NCBI GenBank assembly: GCA_030141605.1
Contig: JAQGDQ010000770.1
Location: 12,501-34,157, forward strand
Length of the DNA stretch: 21,657 nt
Direction of reading: 5' to 3'
Source of the DNA: Tubiluchus corallicola
Lineage: Eukaryota > Priapulida > Priapulimorpha > Priapulimorphida > Tubiluchidae
The notes below the pieces were generated by a model. That model saw only the letters and a list, made by a program, of their open reading frames with translations, was not told the origin of the DNA and made no database searches. Every line of letters starts with the position of its first letter. The stretch's first letter is position 1. The position numbers were made by a program, and so were the translations under genes. Of this stretch, positions 1 through 10,548 are shown in pieces.

Positions 1-59
1 TCTCACTTATATATTCCTAGTCTGTTCGCCCTTTTTCTCTTTCTCTGTGCATTTCTTTC

Positions 60-1003
<944 letters not shown>

Positions 1004-1077
1004 AATGAGTGTGAATGAATGAATGAATGAATGAGTGAATGAATGAATGATGGAATGAATAAATGAATAAACGAATG
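1004..1077. repeat. (GAAT)n tetranucleotide microsatellite
   Basis: About 17 imperfect units of GAAT/GAGT/AAAT. It ends about 20 bases before the splice acceptor of the exon at 1097, so it sits right next to the branch point and polypyrimidine region. Confidence 0.9.
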
Positions 1078-1096
1078 TATACAATTTTATTTTTAG

Positions 1097-1255
1097 GGGG
1101 ACAGCGGAGGACCATTGGTTAACTGGTATGGTGGATCTTGGAAGGTAACTGGAGTGGTGTCTTGGGGAATAGGCTGCGCTGAGCGTAACAGGCCAGGCGT
1201 ATATGCTCGAGTAGCTAATTATATTGACTGGATAGAAGGAAAAAAGCATTCATAG
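1097..1255 (+). CDS. Last exon of a trypsin-like serine protease with intact catalytic Ser (partial gene)
   Basis: A splice acceptor (ATTTTTAG, ending 1096) opens a phase-0 exon of 52 codons plus TAG at 1253-1255. It starts GDSGGP, the hallmark around catalytic Ser195. It continues with [11 protein letters not shown], which is the S214-W215-G216 substrate strand plus Cys220, then RPGVYARV and the C-terminal helix NYIDWIEG, so this is the C-terminal part of an S1 (chymotrypsin-family) peptidase. Position 201, a disulfide Cys in many family members, is Asn. The [10 protein letters not shown] stretch is identical to the last exon of the gene ending at 17223, and both exons start at the same intron phase and residue, so the two genes are tandem paralogues. 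Earlier exons (His57, Asp102, specificity residue 189) are outside the window, so activity and substrate preference cannot be confirmed. Confidence 0.93.
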   Translation, partial: GDSGGPLVNWYGGSWKVTGVVSWGIGCAERNRPGVYARVANYIDWIEGKKHS

Positions 1256-1393
1256 AAGAGTCGACGAAAACTTGCCTAATTTATAATTATGAAAATTTGT
1301 CCAATGTGATTTGTATATAGACGCTGAGACTTTCAAGAGCAAATGGCAAGTGTGCATTTGCACCAGTCACGTGACTAGATTGTTTGGAGGTGC

Positions 1394-1399
1394 AATAAA
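1394..1399 (+). terminator. Polyadenylation signal AATAAA of the first protease gene
   Basis: AATAAA lies 138 bases after the TAG stop, implying a 3' UTR of roughly 150-165 bases. Confidence 0.6.
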
Positions 1400-1415
1400 A
1401 TAAGTCTCACACGGT

Positions 1416-2361
1416 TTTAAGTTTGTCATTCTCTACAGAGAAATTATAAAAATTCGAAGCAAGTTTGTCTTACAGGGCAAAAAAACGCTGTAAACTCATT
1501 CTTTACCTTAATCATGCAAACAAGGCACTATGTGGAATGTCCACACACCATTGATACATAAATCTTATAGCGTTTCTCAGCTACAGTAACTGATTTAAAA
1601 AAAAACATTAGCTCAGTGCAAAATAACTTTGCGTGTTTTTCCCAGTTTCCAGTAACATGTATATTTATTTTTTTTGTAAAAAAAACTTTAGATAATGTCA
1701 AATTTACCTCTAATAATTGTCACCAGTACATAAAATACTATAACTGATTTTTAAAAGCGAGCAAAATATTGTCTCTGTATGTCATGGGTTATTTGTCATC
1801 TAAGCTTACCGGTGAAATACAGTAACAAGTCTCTAAAAGAGAGATAATTTTTTAACACTGACACCTTTTTATTGGCACTCAACTTAATAATTATCAGTAG
1901 TATAATAATTATATTACTATTAATATTTTTAGACGTATATATCTTAAAGTATATTAAGGCATAGTTAGCTAATATTTCACAATGAATCGTAAAAATTTAG
2001 AAATGACACGCAGTTATATACAAATCCACAAACTATGATGAAAGAAAAGGATAGAACGAGTCCTTTTTCCATGTGTACAAGCCAAGGATCAATGCCAAAT
2101 CTATTTTATCAGTGTGCTTTTAAATAATATTCATAAATGTAGTTATTTTATACTTTGTGTGACTGATTATTGTAACGTCTGGTTGTATCGGAAAAACTGA
2201 TTTGTTACTGATAACTTTGCTCTTTGAGTTTTGCTAACGCTTTGTAAATAAGAGCTTATTGCCTTCAGAAAAATGATGTGGTATAGTTTAACCTAGTAAC
2301 ACCCAGTGATTCAGAAAACTCAGATAAAGTTATTTTATTATATACGTAATTTAATTACATA
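1416..2361. other. Intergenic, nothing recognised
   Basis: AT-rich sequence with short homopolymer runs (A9 near 1600, T and A runs near 1660-1685). No open frame of note, no exon-like segment, no RNA gene seen. Confidence 0.6.
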
Positions 2362-2723
2362 ATCGCATATATTAATTCTACTGGTATGGGCTTAATATAT
2401 ATATATATATACAAGATTCGAGGCTACAGCTTCGACGACGGCACCATTTGCAGCGATCTATACATCAAACGAAAGGTCTCGATCTAGTGTCGTGCCATTT
2501 GGGGTTTATTTTTCGAATCGGGCCTACCGCGAGGAACGGGGGGCGAAAAACCTCCAAAAATGGCCATTTTCGGCCCTTTTTTGCAAAAGTTATACGTCTG
2601 AGATCTGGAGAATGGGAACGGGCTATGGGTGGTGCTGGCAATGGATAGATAGCCCGTTCAGCGGTGGGTGTAGTAGGCATATTTAGAATTTGCGAGAGGG
2701 CCACGGCGTCCCGTAACTGGCGT
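2362..2723 (+). repeat. Dispersed repeat, copy A (about 362 bp)
   Basis: This segment matches 7279-7640 along its whole length in the same orientation, mostly by substitutions and short indels. It starts ATCGCATATATTAATTCTAC. It contains CAAAAATGGCCATTTTCGGC (a palindrome-like core) and GATAGATAGCCCGTTCAGCG, and ends near GTAACTGGCG. It carries a short (TA)n run near its left end. It is more GC-rich than its surroundings. I see no clear terminal inverted repeats, poly-A tail or target-site duplication, so the class of element is not determined. Confidence 0.85.
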
Positions 2724-3056
2724 TCTTTCGGACCCAACTCGCGATTTTTTTCGAAATTTTGACCAAACAGCATGCAGAAAAAACGTTCTAGTTTTGTACT
2801 TGTATAAGCGTACTAATAAAACACCTGTGGCTAAATCCACTGACAGGTCTTGATAAATATTATTTATTGATAGGCTTAAATTAATTGATTTTATACAGGC
2901 CTAGATGCTAAGGGCAATCATTTTGTATAGTTAAATATATAGGCTCGGCTTCATAGAATCTTTGTATGTAATAATGCATACATCATTATTGTGTTTTCTT
3001 TCTTTCAGATGGCTCGTAGAGAAAACCAGAAAACACTTCGTCAAATTAAACTAGTT
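2724..3056. other. Intergenic, nothing recognised
   Basis: AT-rich. An acceptor-like TTTCTTTCAG followed by ATGG occurs at about 3001-3013, but the frame stops after 16 codons and resembles no known protein. Confidence 0.5.
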
Positions 3057-3312
3057 TATTAAGCGAGAATTCTACAACACAAAAGTACGAAGGTACGCGA
3101 AATGATTACACTGAACGTGAAAATCTGAAAAACGTTTGAGTGTATCTGAAAATACAAGTATACAAGAGAATGTGTAAGTGGCGTCCGTGTGAATCTGTGT
3201 GCCTCTGTTTCAGCGGCGTGCTTCGCCTTATATAGCGCGCCCGAGAAGCTTCCAGAAGTTTTGTTCAAGAACATTCTACACGGTAAGACGATTATTCTAA
3301 TGGAACATTCTA
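3057..3312 (-). promoter_or_regulatory. Heat-shock-type promoter, possibly part of an LTR (minus strand)
   Basis: Reading the minus strand from 3312 down, there is a two-module GAA/TTC site (3305-3312), then two three-module heat-shock elements: TTC-GAA-TTC pairs at 3266-3278 and 3247-3259, every module separated by exactly two bases. Eleven bases beyond lies TATATAAGG (3236-3228). Start of transcription would be expected near 3200-3207. About 165 bases further, AATAAA occurs at 3062-3057. A HSE plus TATA arrangement is typical of hsp promoters. TATA and AATAAA in one short block is typical of an LTR. No heat-shock protein coding sequence follows within the window, and clear LTR ends or target duplication were not found. 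Confidence 0.45.
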
Positions 3313-3680
3313 CAATACTCTATTTAATTCTAATAGATGCCAGCGATCTCCACAACAATCATTCATGTATATGAGTGTGTGTGTGCATGGGTGTATCAAG
3401 ACGTTACGACACCCTAGGCTGGCAGTTCAGTCCTACTCATCTCTACTACTGTAAAGATTATTTATATATGAAGCACCGTATGCAATTACTTGTTGTGTGC
3501 ATGTGTGCGTGTGCGAATTATTTATATACAAACCTACAATATAATATATGTGCAATTATATAGATTAATTGCAGGGCACGTAAATGGGTGCAATTTTTAA
3601 TGTGCCAAATTCGCTACCTCGCATTGGAGTAAAACGACCAAGAAACAAATGGCAGAACCTTCAACAAAAAGAAAAGAAAT
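3313..3680. other. Intergenic, nothing recognised
   Basis: Contains short GT-rich patches (about 3375-3395 and 3493-3512) and small open frames with no recognisable protein. Confidence 0.5.
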
Positions 3681-3811
3681 GATCTCTCTCTGTGTGTCTC
3701 TCTCTTCCTCCCTCCTTCCCTCTCTCTGTCTCTGTCTCTCTTTCTCTTACTCTCTCTTTCGTTCTCCACCTTTCTCTCTCTCTCCCTCCCTTTCACTGTC
3801 TCTTCCTCTCC

Positions 3812-3866
<55 letters not shown>

Positions 3867-3888
3867 CCCCTCTTTCTCTCTCTCTAAG
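3681..3888. repeat. Second (CT)n microsatellite tract
   Basis: Imperfect CT/CCT/TTCT repeats, cleanest at about 3820-3857. Open frames here (Ser/Leu-rich on plus, Arg/Glu-rich on minus) are repeat artefacts. Confidence 0.95.
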
Positions 3889-4186
3889 AGAGTGAGGAAG
3901 AGAAAAATCAACAAATCAATAAAAAAATGCAAAAAATCAATAAAAAAATACTTTTTTTACAAAATAGGAAGCCCATAACGCAGTCGGCTAGCCTCTTTCC
4001 TCAGAAGGAACATTGAAATTTTACTTACAAGAAAACTGGAGAAGTATTTGCAAGTACATAATGCAAAGTTATTGCTACAAATTTTTTCCTTTTCATGAAA
4101 TGTTTTCAGGTTTTTTAAACTAAGAATTGCTTTTAAATGAGATATTCTTGTTTTACTAAAAACACAAAAGTGATTTTGCCTTACTT

Positions 4187-4700
4187 GTTTACAATTGTTT
4201 AAAACACAACGACTTGTACTTGTTTACAATTGTTTAAAACACAACGACTTGTATTTGTTTACAATTGTTTAAAACACAACGACTTGTGTTTGTTTACAAT
4301 TGTTTAAAACACAACGACTTGTACTTGTTTACAATTAGTTTAAAACACAACGTACTTGTACTTGTTTACAATTGTTTAAAACACGACTTGTACTTTGTTC
4401 TACAATTGTTTAAAACGTCAACGATCTTGTACTTGTTTACAATTGCTTCTAAAGACACAACGACTTGCCACTTGTTTACAATCTAGTTTAAAACACAAGT
4501 CGACTTGTTCACTCTGGTGATTACAATTGACATTTAAAACATGCAACTACTTTTACTATGTTGTACACATTGTTTAAAACGCAACGACTGTACTTGTTTA
4601 CAATCATGCCAATTTAACAACGCAACAAGACCTCTGTACTTGCCTTAGCAGATTGTTTAAAGCGCAACGACATATGTACCTTGCTTAAAATTGTTTAAAA
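4187..4700. repeat. 35-bp minisatellite, about 13-14 units, decaying left to right
   Basis: The unit begins TTGTTTACAATTGTTTAAAA and ends CACAACGACTTGTAC (35 bases). The first four units (about 4187-4326) are almost identical. Units further right gain small insertions and substitutions, for example ACAATTAGTT, CTTTGTTCTACAATTG and ATCATGCCAATTTAAC. Each unit centres on the palindrome CAATTG inside an imperfect inverted repeat. A single isolated match (ACAATTGTTTAAAAC) occurs at about 14386. Confidence 0.93.
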
Positions 4701-4924
4701 CTGCAGCTTATCTTACTAGTAGGGCAGGTAAGCACATGTGGGAAGCCCAGTAGGTACAGGTGACAGAGTAGCAAAGACCACGGCAACAACCTGGATGAAA
4801 AAATCTGTCAAAAGATAATTATGAACAAATTTAAATACAGATGGCAGCACATGTACAATTATGGTGTAAGTTTTTAGTATACGGATCGCGAGTGAAAATG
4901 AACGACAAAAGATGTAGGCCTACA

Positions 4925-4930
4925 TTTATT
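4925..4930 (-). terminator. Polyadenylation signal AATAAA of the LRR gene
   Basis: On the minus strand AATAAA lies 76 bases after the TAA stop at 5008-5006, giving a short 3' UTR. Confidence 0.55.
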
Positions 4931-5005
4931 GCGAAGTCATATTAGTATTAAAGCCAAAGTTTATCTGGATTAAAAATAAGAAAAGAAACTTTATATGTAT
5001 TCAAG

Positions 5006-6834
5006 TTATATTAGTATTAGAAACATTACAGTCACGATTACTGAGCATGTAAAAGCTGAGGCGGGACCAGCACGTGGTGCTGCAGCTGATGGATCACAGC
5101 CGAACTCAGGAACGGTGATTTCATTTTTGCCGTGCATTAGTGGTGGCTCAAGACAATCAATTGTAGACGTCGCCCAATTCTCCTCTTTTGTCCAGACCAT
5201 GTCACAGTCACAAATCAACCGATTTGCTGTAAAATTAACATTGAATTAGTTCATATTAATGGCTATTTCATGTGATCATACGGAGTGGTACAAACTTTTG
5301 CTAATTTACAAAAAGAATGAGTAAAATTTTTACATCAAAGTATTGCCAAAAGAATTGCGAATCTAAAATACGTGTGGAAGCCTCACTCGTGTGACATATG
5401 ATTTGAGCAGTTCTCACTGAACTTAAAATCAGGCTCCTTGCAGACGCCTCACAAAACTTGAATACTGATCAAGTCCTGGTTCTTGATCATCGTCGACTTG
5501 ATCTTTCAGGATAGATCCAGCATGCTTTGCAGTTTCAGGTTTGATGAATATCCACACAATTTAGGTCAATAGAAAAAAAATAATTCCAAAGATTTTAGGT
5601 CACCACTCTAATGATATTCTTCCAGATCGTACTCTAAGATCACGACATCATAGGCTTTCATATTAAATTGTAAGCGTGTGATAGATAACCTTTGTTTCAG
5701 AAATACTTTCATGTAATAGATCATGTAATACTTTCACGTAATATCAAAACAAGACGCATCTGCTGCTGCATTGCCGTCCCAAGTGCCACTATTGCGACAA
5801 TAAGTATCCTGGCAGCGAATGCTAGAGTTTTCATGAAGTTTTTGGAATTTCGTCAACAGCTATCTTAAAATGAAAAGTTTGACGTTCAAAGATCATTTGA
5901 AATACGTTCTTCGTTTGACTATCATCCTTATACCACGGTATCCAATTCATTACTAATTTGACGTTGACTTCTGTTTTATTATTTATTTTTTACTTTTGTT
6001 TTATATTCTTTATTATTTTGCCTTACTCTCTATCCAACAATTATGGTAGCCTTAATATTCACCCAAATGTGCTTATACAATGTAAAATAAATATTTCGTT
6101 ATAAAAATATATATATTATTATAAAAATAATAAGATGGCCGTATTTACAGCCAAAGAAGTCACCTTCACCTACCTGTGAGAATAAGGTCTACCTTGTCTG
6201 GGCCAACATCTTCATGCAATTTCGGCATTTTCATTTTCTTCAAACCGCTGTGTTGGATACGAATGTACTTAAAATTCGGATTTGTCGTCATATCCAGTTC
6301 TAAGTAAACCAGTTTCTTACAACCATACACAGAAATTTTCTGTAGCTCCTTTACTGTAGAAAAACAACGCCTCTCAATATTCTGCAAAGAGTACAACTGT
6401 ACCATCCGGAAATGGTAAATTTTGGCGACGACATCATATTCTCGTAGACTTTCCACATTACATTCCACAAGTTCGAAAAATTTGATGGTCTTTCCACCTA
6501 AGATCTGTTCGGGTAAGATTTTCTCCGAATACTGGTGAATGGTGAGCTGTTCCATGACATCAGGAACGGCATTCGCTATAGCTAGAAGACGTGTTCTGTT
6601 AATCTTCTGTTTTTCACCACATTTAATGCGACACGTAGCAACATCTTTAATCTCACATTCAGGTAAACTTGTTGAGAATCCACAATGGGCTATCACAGAT
6701 TGGGCTGTTACAGAAGTCTCAGAAAATTCTTTCCATGCTGTCTTTAACATAAATGCTACTAGAGCTTGAAGGACATCCCTTTTTAATAACACAATCACGG
6801 ATAAATTTATTAATTTATTCACCAAAGGAATCAT
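5006..6834 (-). CDS. Secreted LRR protein with LRRCT cap and GPI-anchor-type tail (two exons)
   Basis: Exon 1 is 6834-6174 and exon 2 is 5226-5006. The intron (6173-5227) has a GTAGGT donor and a TTTTACAG acceptor in phase 1, giving 293 residues. Residues 51-72 hold four Cys (51, 60, 68, 72), like a divergent LRRNT. Residues about 95-220 are degenerate leucine-rich repeats such as LQKISVYGCKKLVYLEL. The splice restores VDLILTGANRLICDCDMVW, the usual join of the last LRR to an LRRCT cap with Cys 226, 228, 245 and 264. After the cap come small residues (267-278) and a hydrophobic end, SVIVTVMFLILI (282-293), with nothing after it: the layout of a GPI-attachment signal. The start is uncertain. 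Met1 follows an in-frame stop by 3 bases, its context is weak, and the N-terminus (hydrophobic at 9-17 and 21-30) is not a textbook signal peptide; an upstream exon is possible. Likely a cell-surface recognition or adhesion protein; the ligand is unknown. Confidence 0.8.
5227..6173 (-). other. Intron of the LRR gene
   Basis: 947 bases, AT-rich, with no other open exon seen. The low-complexity end near the donor (about 6090-6140) is A/T-only repeats. Confidence 0.75.
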
Positions 6835-7278
6835 AAATTAGCTTTTAGGAAATCATTGTTGATAAAAAGTGGGTAGCATTTGTGTTAACGGGTTTTTAAG
6901 TTTTAAAAAGTTCCATGCAGTAAAAGAAGAAAAGCCGTTCTAGAACCTAAGGCTAGCTGATGAAACAATGACAACATGAATTCTGGGAGATGTCATCGTC
7001 AGATAGTAGCACTTTTAAAAACATCATCCTATAGCCGAAAGCTGCGAAAATTACTGTAAGAGTGAAAGCAGGGCTGGATTCAGATCTTGGGGGCGCAGGG
7101 TGGGCTTTGTGGCTCAACATAAAAAATAAATTTTAGTTCATCTTTTATTTGCTGATTTCAGGTCGACTTTTTCTTCACGGAGAAATATTATATATTCCAA
7201 TGAGATAAGAGAAAAGATTATTATGATTATTTTGCGCGAAAATGTTCTACATTATAATGTGCTTAAGTCATAATTTTG
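6835..7278. other. Region upstream of the LRR gene, no clear promoter
   Basis: This should hold the 5' UTR and promoter of the LRR gene on the minus strand. I see no convincing TATA box or first exon. GGGGGCGCAGGGTGGGC at about 7089-7105 is a GC-rich island in AT-rich sequence. Confidence 0.4.
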
Positions 7279-7640
7279 ATCGCATATATTAATTCTACTG
7301 GTATGGGCTTAATATATGTATGTATAAGATTTGAGGTTACAGTTTCGGCGACGGCACCATTTGCGGCGATCTATACATCAAATGAAAGGTCTTGATCTAT
7401 TGTCGTGCTATTGGAGGTTTATTTTTCGAATCGGGCCCACCGGGACGAACGGGGGGGGGGGACGAAAACCTCCAAAAATGGCCATTTTCGGCCGTTTTTT
7501 GCAAAAGTTATACGTCTCAGATCTGGATGAGTGGAAAAGGCTATGGGTGGTGCTGGCTATGGATAGATAGCCCGTTCAGCGGTGGGTGTCATAGCATATT
7601 TAGAATTCGCGAGAGGGCCACAGCGTTCTGTAACGGGCGT
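7279..7640 (+). repeat. Dispersed repeat, copy B (about 362 bp)
   Basis: Second copy of the repeat at 2362-2723, same orientation, about 4.9 kb away, with the LRR gene between the two. Shared blocks include GGTATGGGCTTAATATAT, ACGGCACCATTTGC, CAAAAATGGCCATTTTCGGC and GATAGATAGCCCGTTCAGCG. Copy B has a run of 11 G (about 7451-7461) where copy A has six, a slippage hot spot. Similarity stops abruptly after GTAACGGGCG. Confidence 0.85.
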
Positions 7641-9057
7641 ATTCAGAAATTAATAGCACAATTGTTGTACATAGGGACGACATAACTAACTTGTTCTCGA
7701 TGAGTATTTACATAATTTTTGCAATTCTGTCAAAGTTCTAGAAAATCTTCTTCTCCGCATAACAAGTGCGTGTTTTGATAATGATACTTCCTGCCTGGTT
7801 GTGATCCAGAGTTAGTCACATAAATGTGACTCATCATCGTAAATTCCTGTGCAAAATATATGTAATACAAACACTGAAGATTAAGCTTAAAAGTGCAACG
7901 AAATCTCTTATCTCGTTGCACTCGACTTTTTTGGGACATCAGTCCGGGGCTAACGACCCAAGCACTTCTCCCAAACAAAAGACGCGACATATTTTTATCA
8001 TTTAAGTTGTTTTCCTGCGAACGAAACAGATGCAAAGCATATTCACTTCAATACAGGTAAGCTTATTAGTTCTTTCAATGTTTTGTCGCAGAATACTTAA
8101 TGTCTTTATGTTATTTGAACAGCATTTTGTGGATTCCATACCATGTTTCTACTTTCGAATTTTAGTAGATCCATTCGTGGAAAAAACTGAACAGAAGAAG
8201 TATGACACACTGGGTGGAACGTTCGAGACACGTGTGTCCGACAAACAATAGTTCCGGCCATTGATAAATTTGTCCAGTAGAAATTACGAAAACTGACGAA
8301 AGACGGACAAATGTAACCGAGAACTTCTTTTAACGATTTCACTGGCTATTTTCAGAATGGCCACCAAGTTTTTTCCGTGTTCTTCAACAAAAATATTACT
8401 AAATCAATTTAAGCACCCACTATTTTTTGATTTTAAATTTTAAATCAGTATGCTATACAGTGTTTCACTATTAATTTTGGTTTATATTGTAATTCTGCAG
8501 CGTAGCCAATTTTGAAGTATGGTTTATCCTTGTGGCATGTTTCAAAAGTTTTTCATTGTTTCAAAAAGTTATTGCAGTAATTACAAAAGAAGCCAATTAC
8601 AACGTGGTTGCGAAGTCCACGGTGCAAAACTTCAAATGCTAATTAAAAAATCTTAGCTGTTGAATAACACCATGATGGGCGTTAGTGGAACAGATGTAAA
8701 GAAAATTGAAAATCAAATTAGTTGTGAACACCCCAAGATCTAACAAAATAGAAAACGTCTGATTGTAATTCATTTGCTGTTTTGTAACAAACAGTGCAGA
8801 CATCTTGTTGGTTGAGTTAATTATCAACGTGTTATTATTATCGTGTTTATCAGCCTGCGCGTCTTACGTTTCTTATCTTCTCATGCGCAGTATTTGTTGG
8901 TCTTGGACTCTGTCCGTCATAACAGCGATTACAGAAGCATTGGGAGAAATGTAAACAAATTTTGAGCTAATGTGAACACAGGATAGATGTATAGATTTAT
9001 TGAGTGGTTGAGTGTTTGTGTTGCAAAGGAAAGATAGTCTTGATTCTTGTGGAAAAT
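7641..9057. other. Intergenic, small palindromes only
   Basis: Two inverted repeats sit close together: AGTCACAT-AA-ATGTGACT at 7814-7831, and a 10-bp stem AGTGCAACGA / TCGTTGCACT with an 11-base loop at 7892-7922. Open frames around 7730-8342 on both strands resemble no protein I know. A segment near 8595-8625 weakly resembles the diverged repeat pair at 18776 and 20049. Confidence 0.45.
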
Positions 9058-9209
9058 TTGTTTAAAGCTGTGTTGACGTCCGACAACTACAAAGTGAAAT
9101 TTATAAAGTAGACCTATAAGTTGGTTTAATTGTTTAAAGCTGTGTTGACGTCCGACAACTACAAAGTGAAATTTATAAAGTAGACCTATAAGTTGGTTTA
9201 ATTGTTTAA
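9058..9209 (+). repeat. Perfect 72-bp tandem duplication upstream of the pseudoprotease gene
   Basis: 9058-9129 and 9130-9201 are identical at every base, followed by the first 8 bases of a third unit. Each unit contains GTTGACGTCCGACAACTAC, including a CRE-like TGACGTC. It lies 570-715 bases before the start codon at 9772. Complete identity means a recent duplication or active homogenisation. Confidence 0.95.
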
Positions 9210-9574
9210 TGAAATTTATGTAGCAAAGTATCTATAGTCTTATTTCATGATATATTGCTTCGATCTATTCTGTTTTACAACAAAATAAATCTTCTGTTAT
9301 ATTATGTGACTAATTTTTATTTATTTATACGATTTATAATTTTCAATGATTTTAACTGGAATTTTAATAAACAATTTACGGATCTCTGTTTTTAATGTTT
9401 TACGTTGATAAAATTATTATAAGATTATAAAAGAATTTGCCATCCTAATGACCCCATCTTATGTAATCTGTAAAAGATACCTATGATGCGCATTGGTCGT
9501 AGCAAACGGTTACCAAGTAGACTAACTAGGCATGTTTTGCCGGATGTGACCAGAGCTTTAATGGGCCTTTATCT

Positions 9575-9581
9575 TATAAAG
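9575..9581 (+). promoter_or_regulatory. Possible TATA box of the pseudoprotease gene
   Basis: TATAAAG lies 191 bases before the ATG at 9772, which would place the start near 9605 and give a 5' UTR of about 165 bases. The sequence is AT-rich, so a chance match is quite possible. Confidence 0.35.
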
Positions 9582-9771
9582 ACAGTCAGACTTTTGCATG
9601 CAAGTTTTGCTAAAAATCACAAATAATGTTGCTATTATCTTAGACTTATCATGGTTGCATTTTGACTTACATATTCTTACAAAGCACATAAGGAGATAAA
9701 TTAGCGCATCAAGTTTTGCAGGTTTTACTAACAAGACCTCCTGGATTTTCAATGGGATAATAAGGAAAACT

Positions 9772-10137
9772 ATGGCAGAAAGCAATTCAGAAATGGAAGA
9801 ATGCAGACCAACTGTGGTGGAAAATGAACCATGTACATCAGAAACAAAAGAGGAGCATGGGATGGCAGAAAACAAGCCAATGGCGGCGGAACGCAATTCA
9901 ACAACGGAACATGACAAACCGCCACCTTACAGCCTTTATGATATGAACAATCCTACTTTGACTGGTGTGAACGTCACGTTTAACAACACGGAGTTGCCGC
10001 CCGTGGCATATGTAAGCACAGTGTCAAATACTCAGTCCAGCCAGGCTAGGGCCAAACGAAAATGTTCTCGGGCTAGTTGGATATTTGCCTGCCTAGTTAT
10101 ACCCGTCCTGCTGATTCTTTGTGGAGTCATTGTGTAT
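9772..10137 (+). CDS. Pseudoprotease exon 1: cytoplasmic tail and membrane anchor
   Basis: Codes residues 1-122. ATG has A at -3 and G at +4, a good start context, and the frame begins here. The tail is polar and acidic, with DKPPPYSLYD (a PPxY motif, the kind bound by WW domains) and a basic RAKRKCSR just before the hydrophobic segment WIFACLVIPVLLILCGVIVY. Positive charges on the N-terminal side fit a type II (N-in) topology. It ends at GTAAGT in phase 0. Confidence 0.92.
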
Positions 10138-10501
10138 GTAAGTACTACGACCGTGATACTACGACCGTAAATAGTTTTTATTATAATAATGTAACTTTGG
10201 TATAGTACTACTATGTAATTAGAATATTTGAGTAGGCCTTAATCATGTTAATAGTTTTCTATTAGTGTTCAAAAATATTAATGGTTTCAGTTCTATCAGC
10301 ATTTCTTCAGATTAGATCACGAGTGTATGATGACGTCATACCATCTTTTAGCTTTGACTTCAAGTCTTGTATCTATTATTTCGCTTTTGTTCTTCACATC
10401 ATTAAATCAGTACGAAAATGATAATTTGATAACCCAGACTGACATGTGATTTCTAACTTTTCTTTGCTTTTCTCGTTGTGAGTTTTTTAAACTATTTTTA
10501 G

Positions 10502-10548
<47 letters not shown>

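Noticed and set aside
4265-4486. 73-codon open frame with repeated LFTISLKHN-like units
   Set aside because: It is the minisatellite read in one frame.
4187-4700. CRISPR-like array (repeats at regular spacing)
   Set aside because: Units abut with no unique spacers, copies decay progressively, and the context is animal nuclear DNA; it is a minisatellite.
8030-8342. Opposed open frames of 73 and 78 codons
   Set aside because: No recognisable domain, no codon or splice support, length expected by chance.
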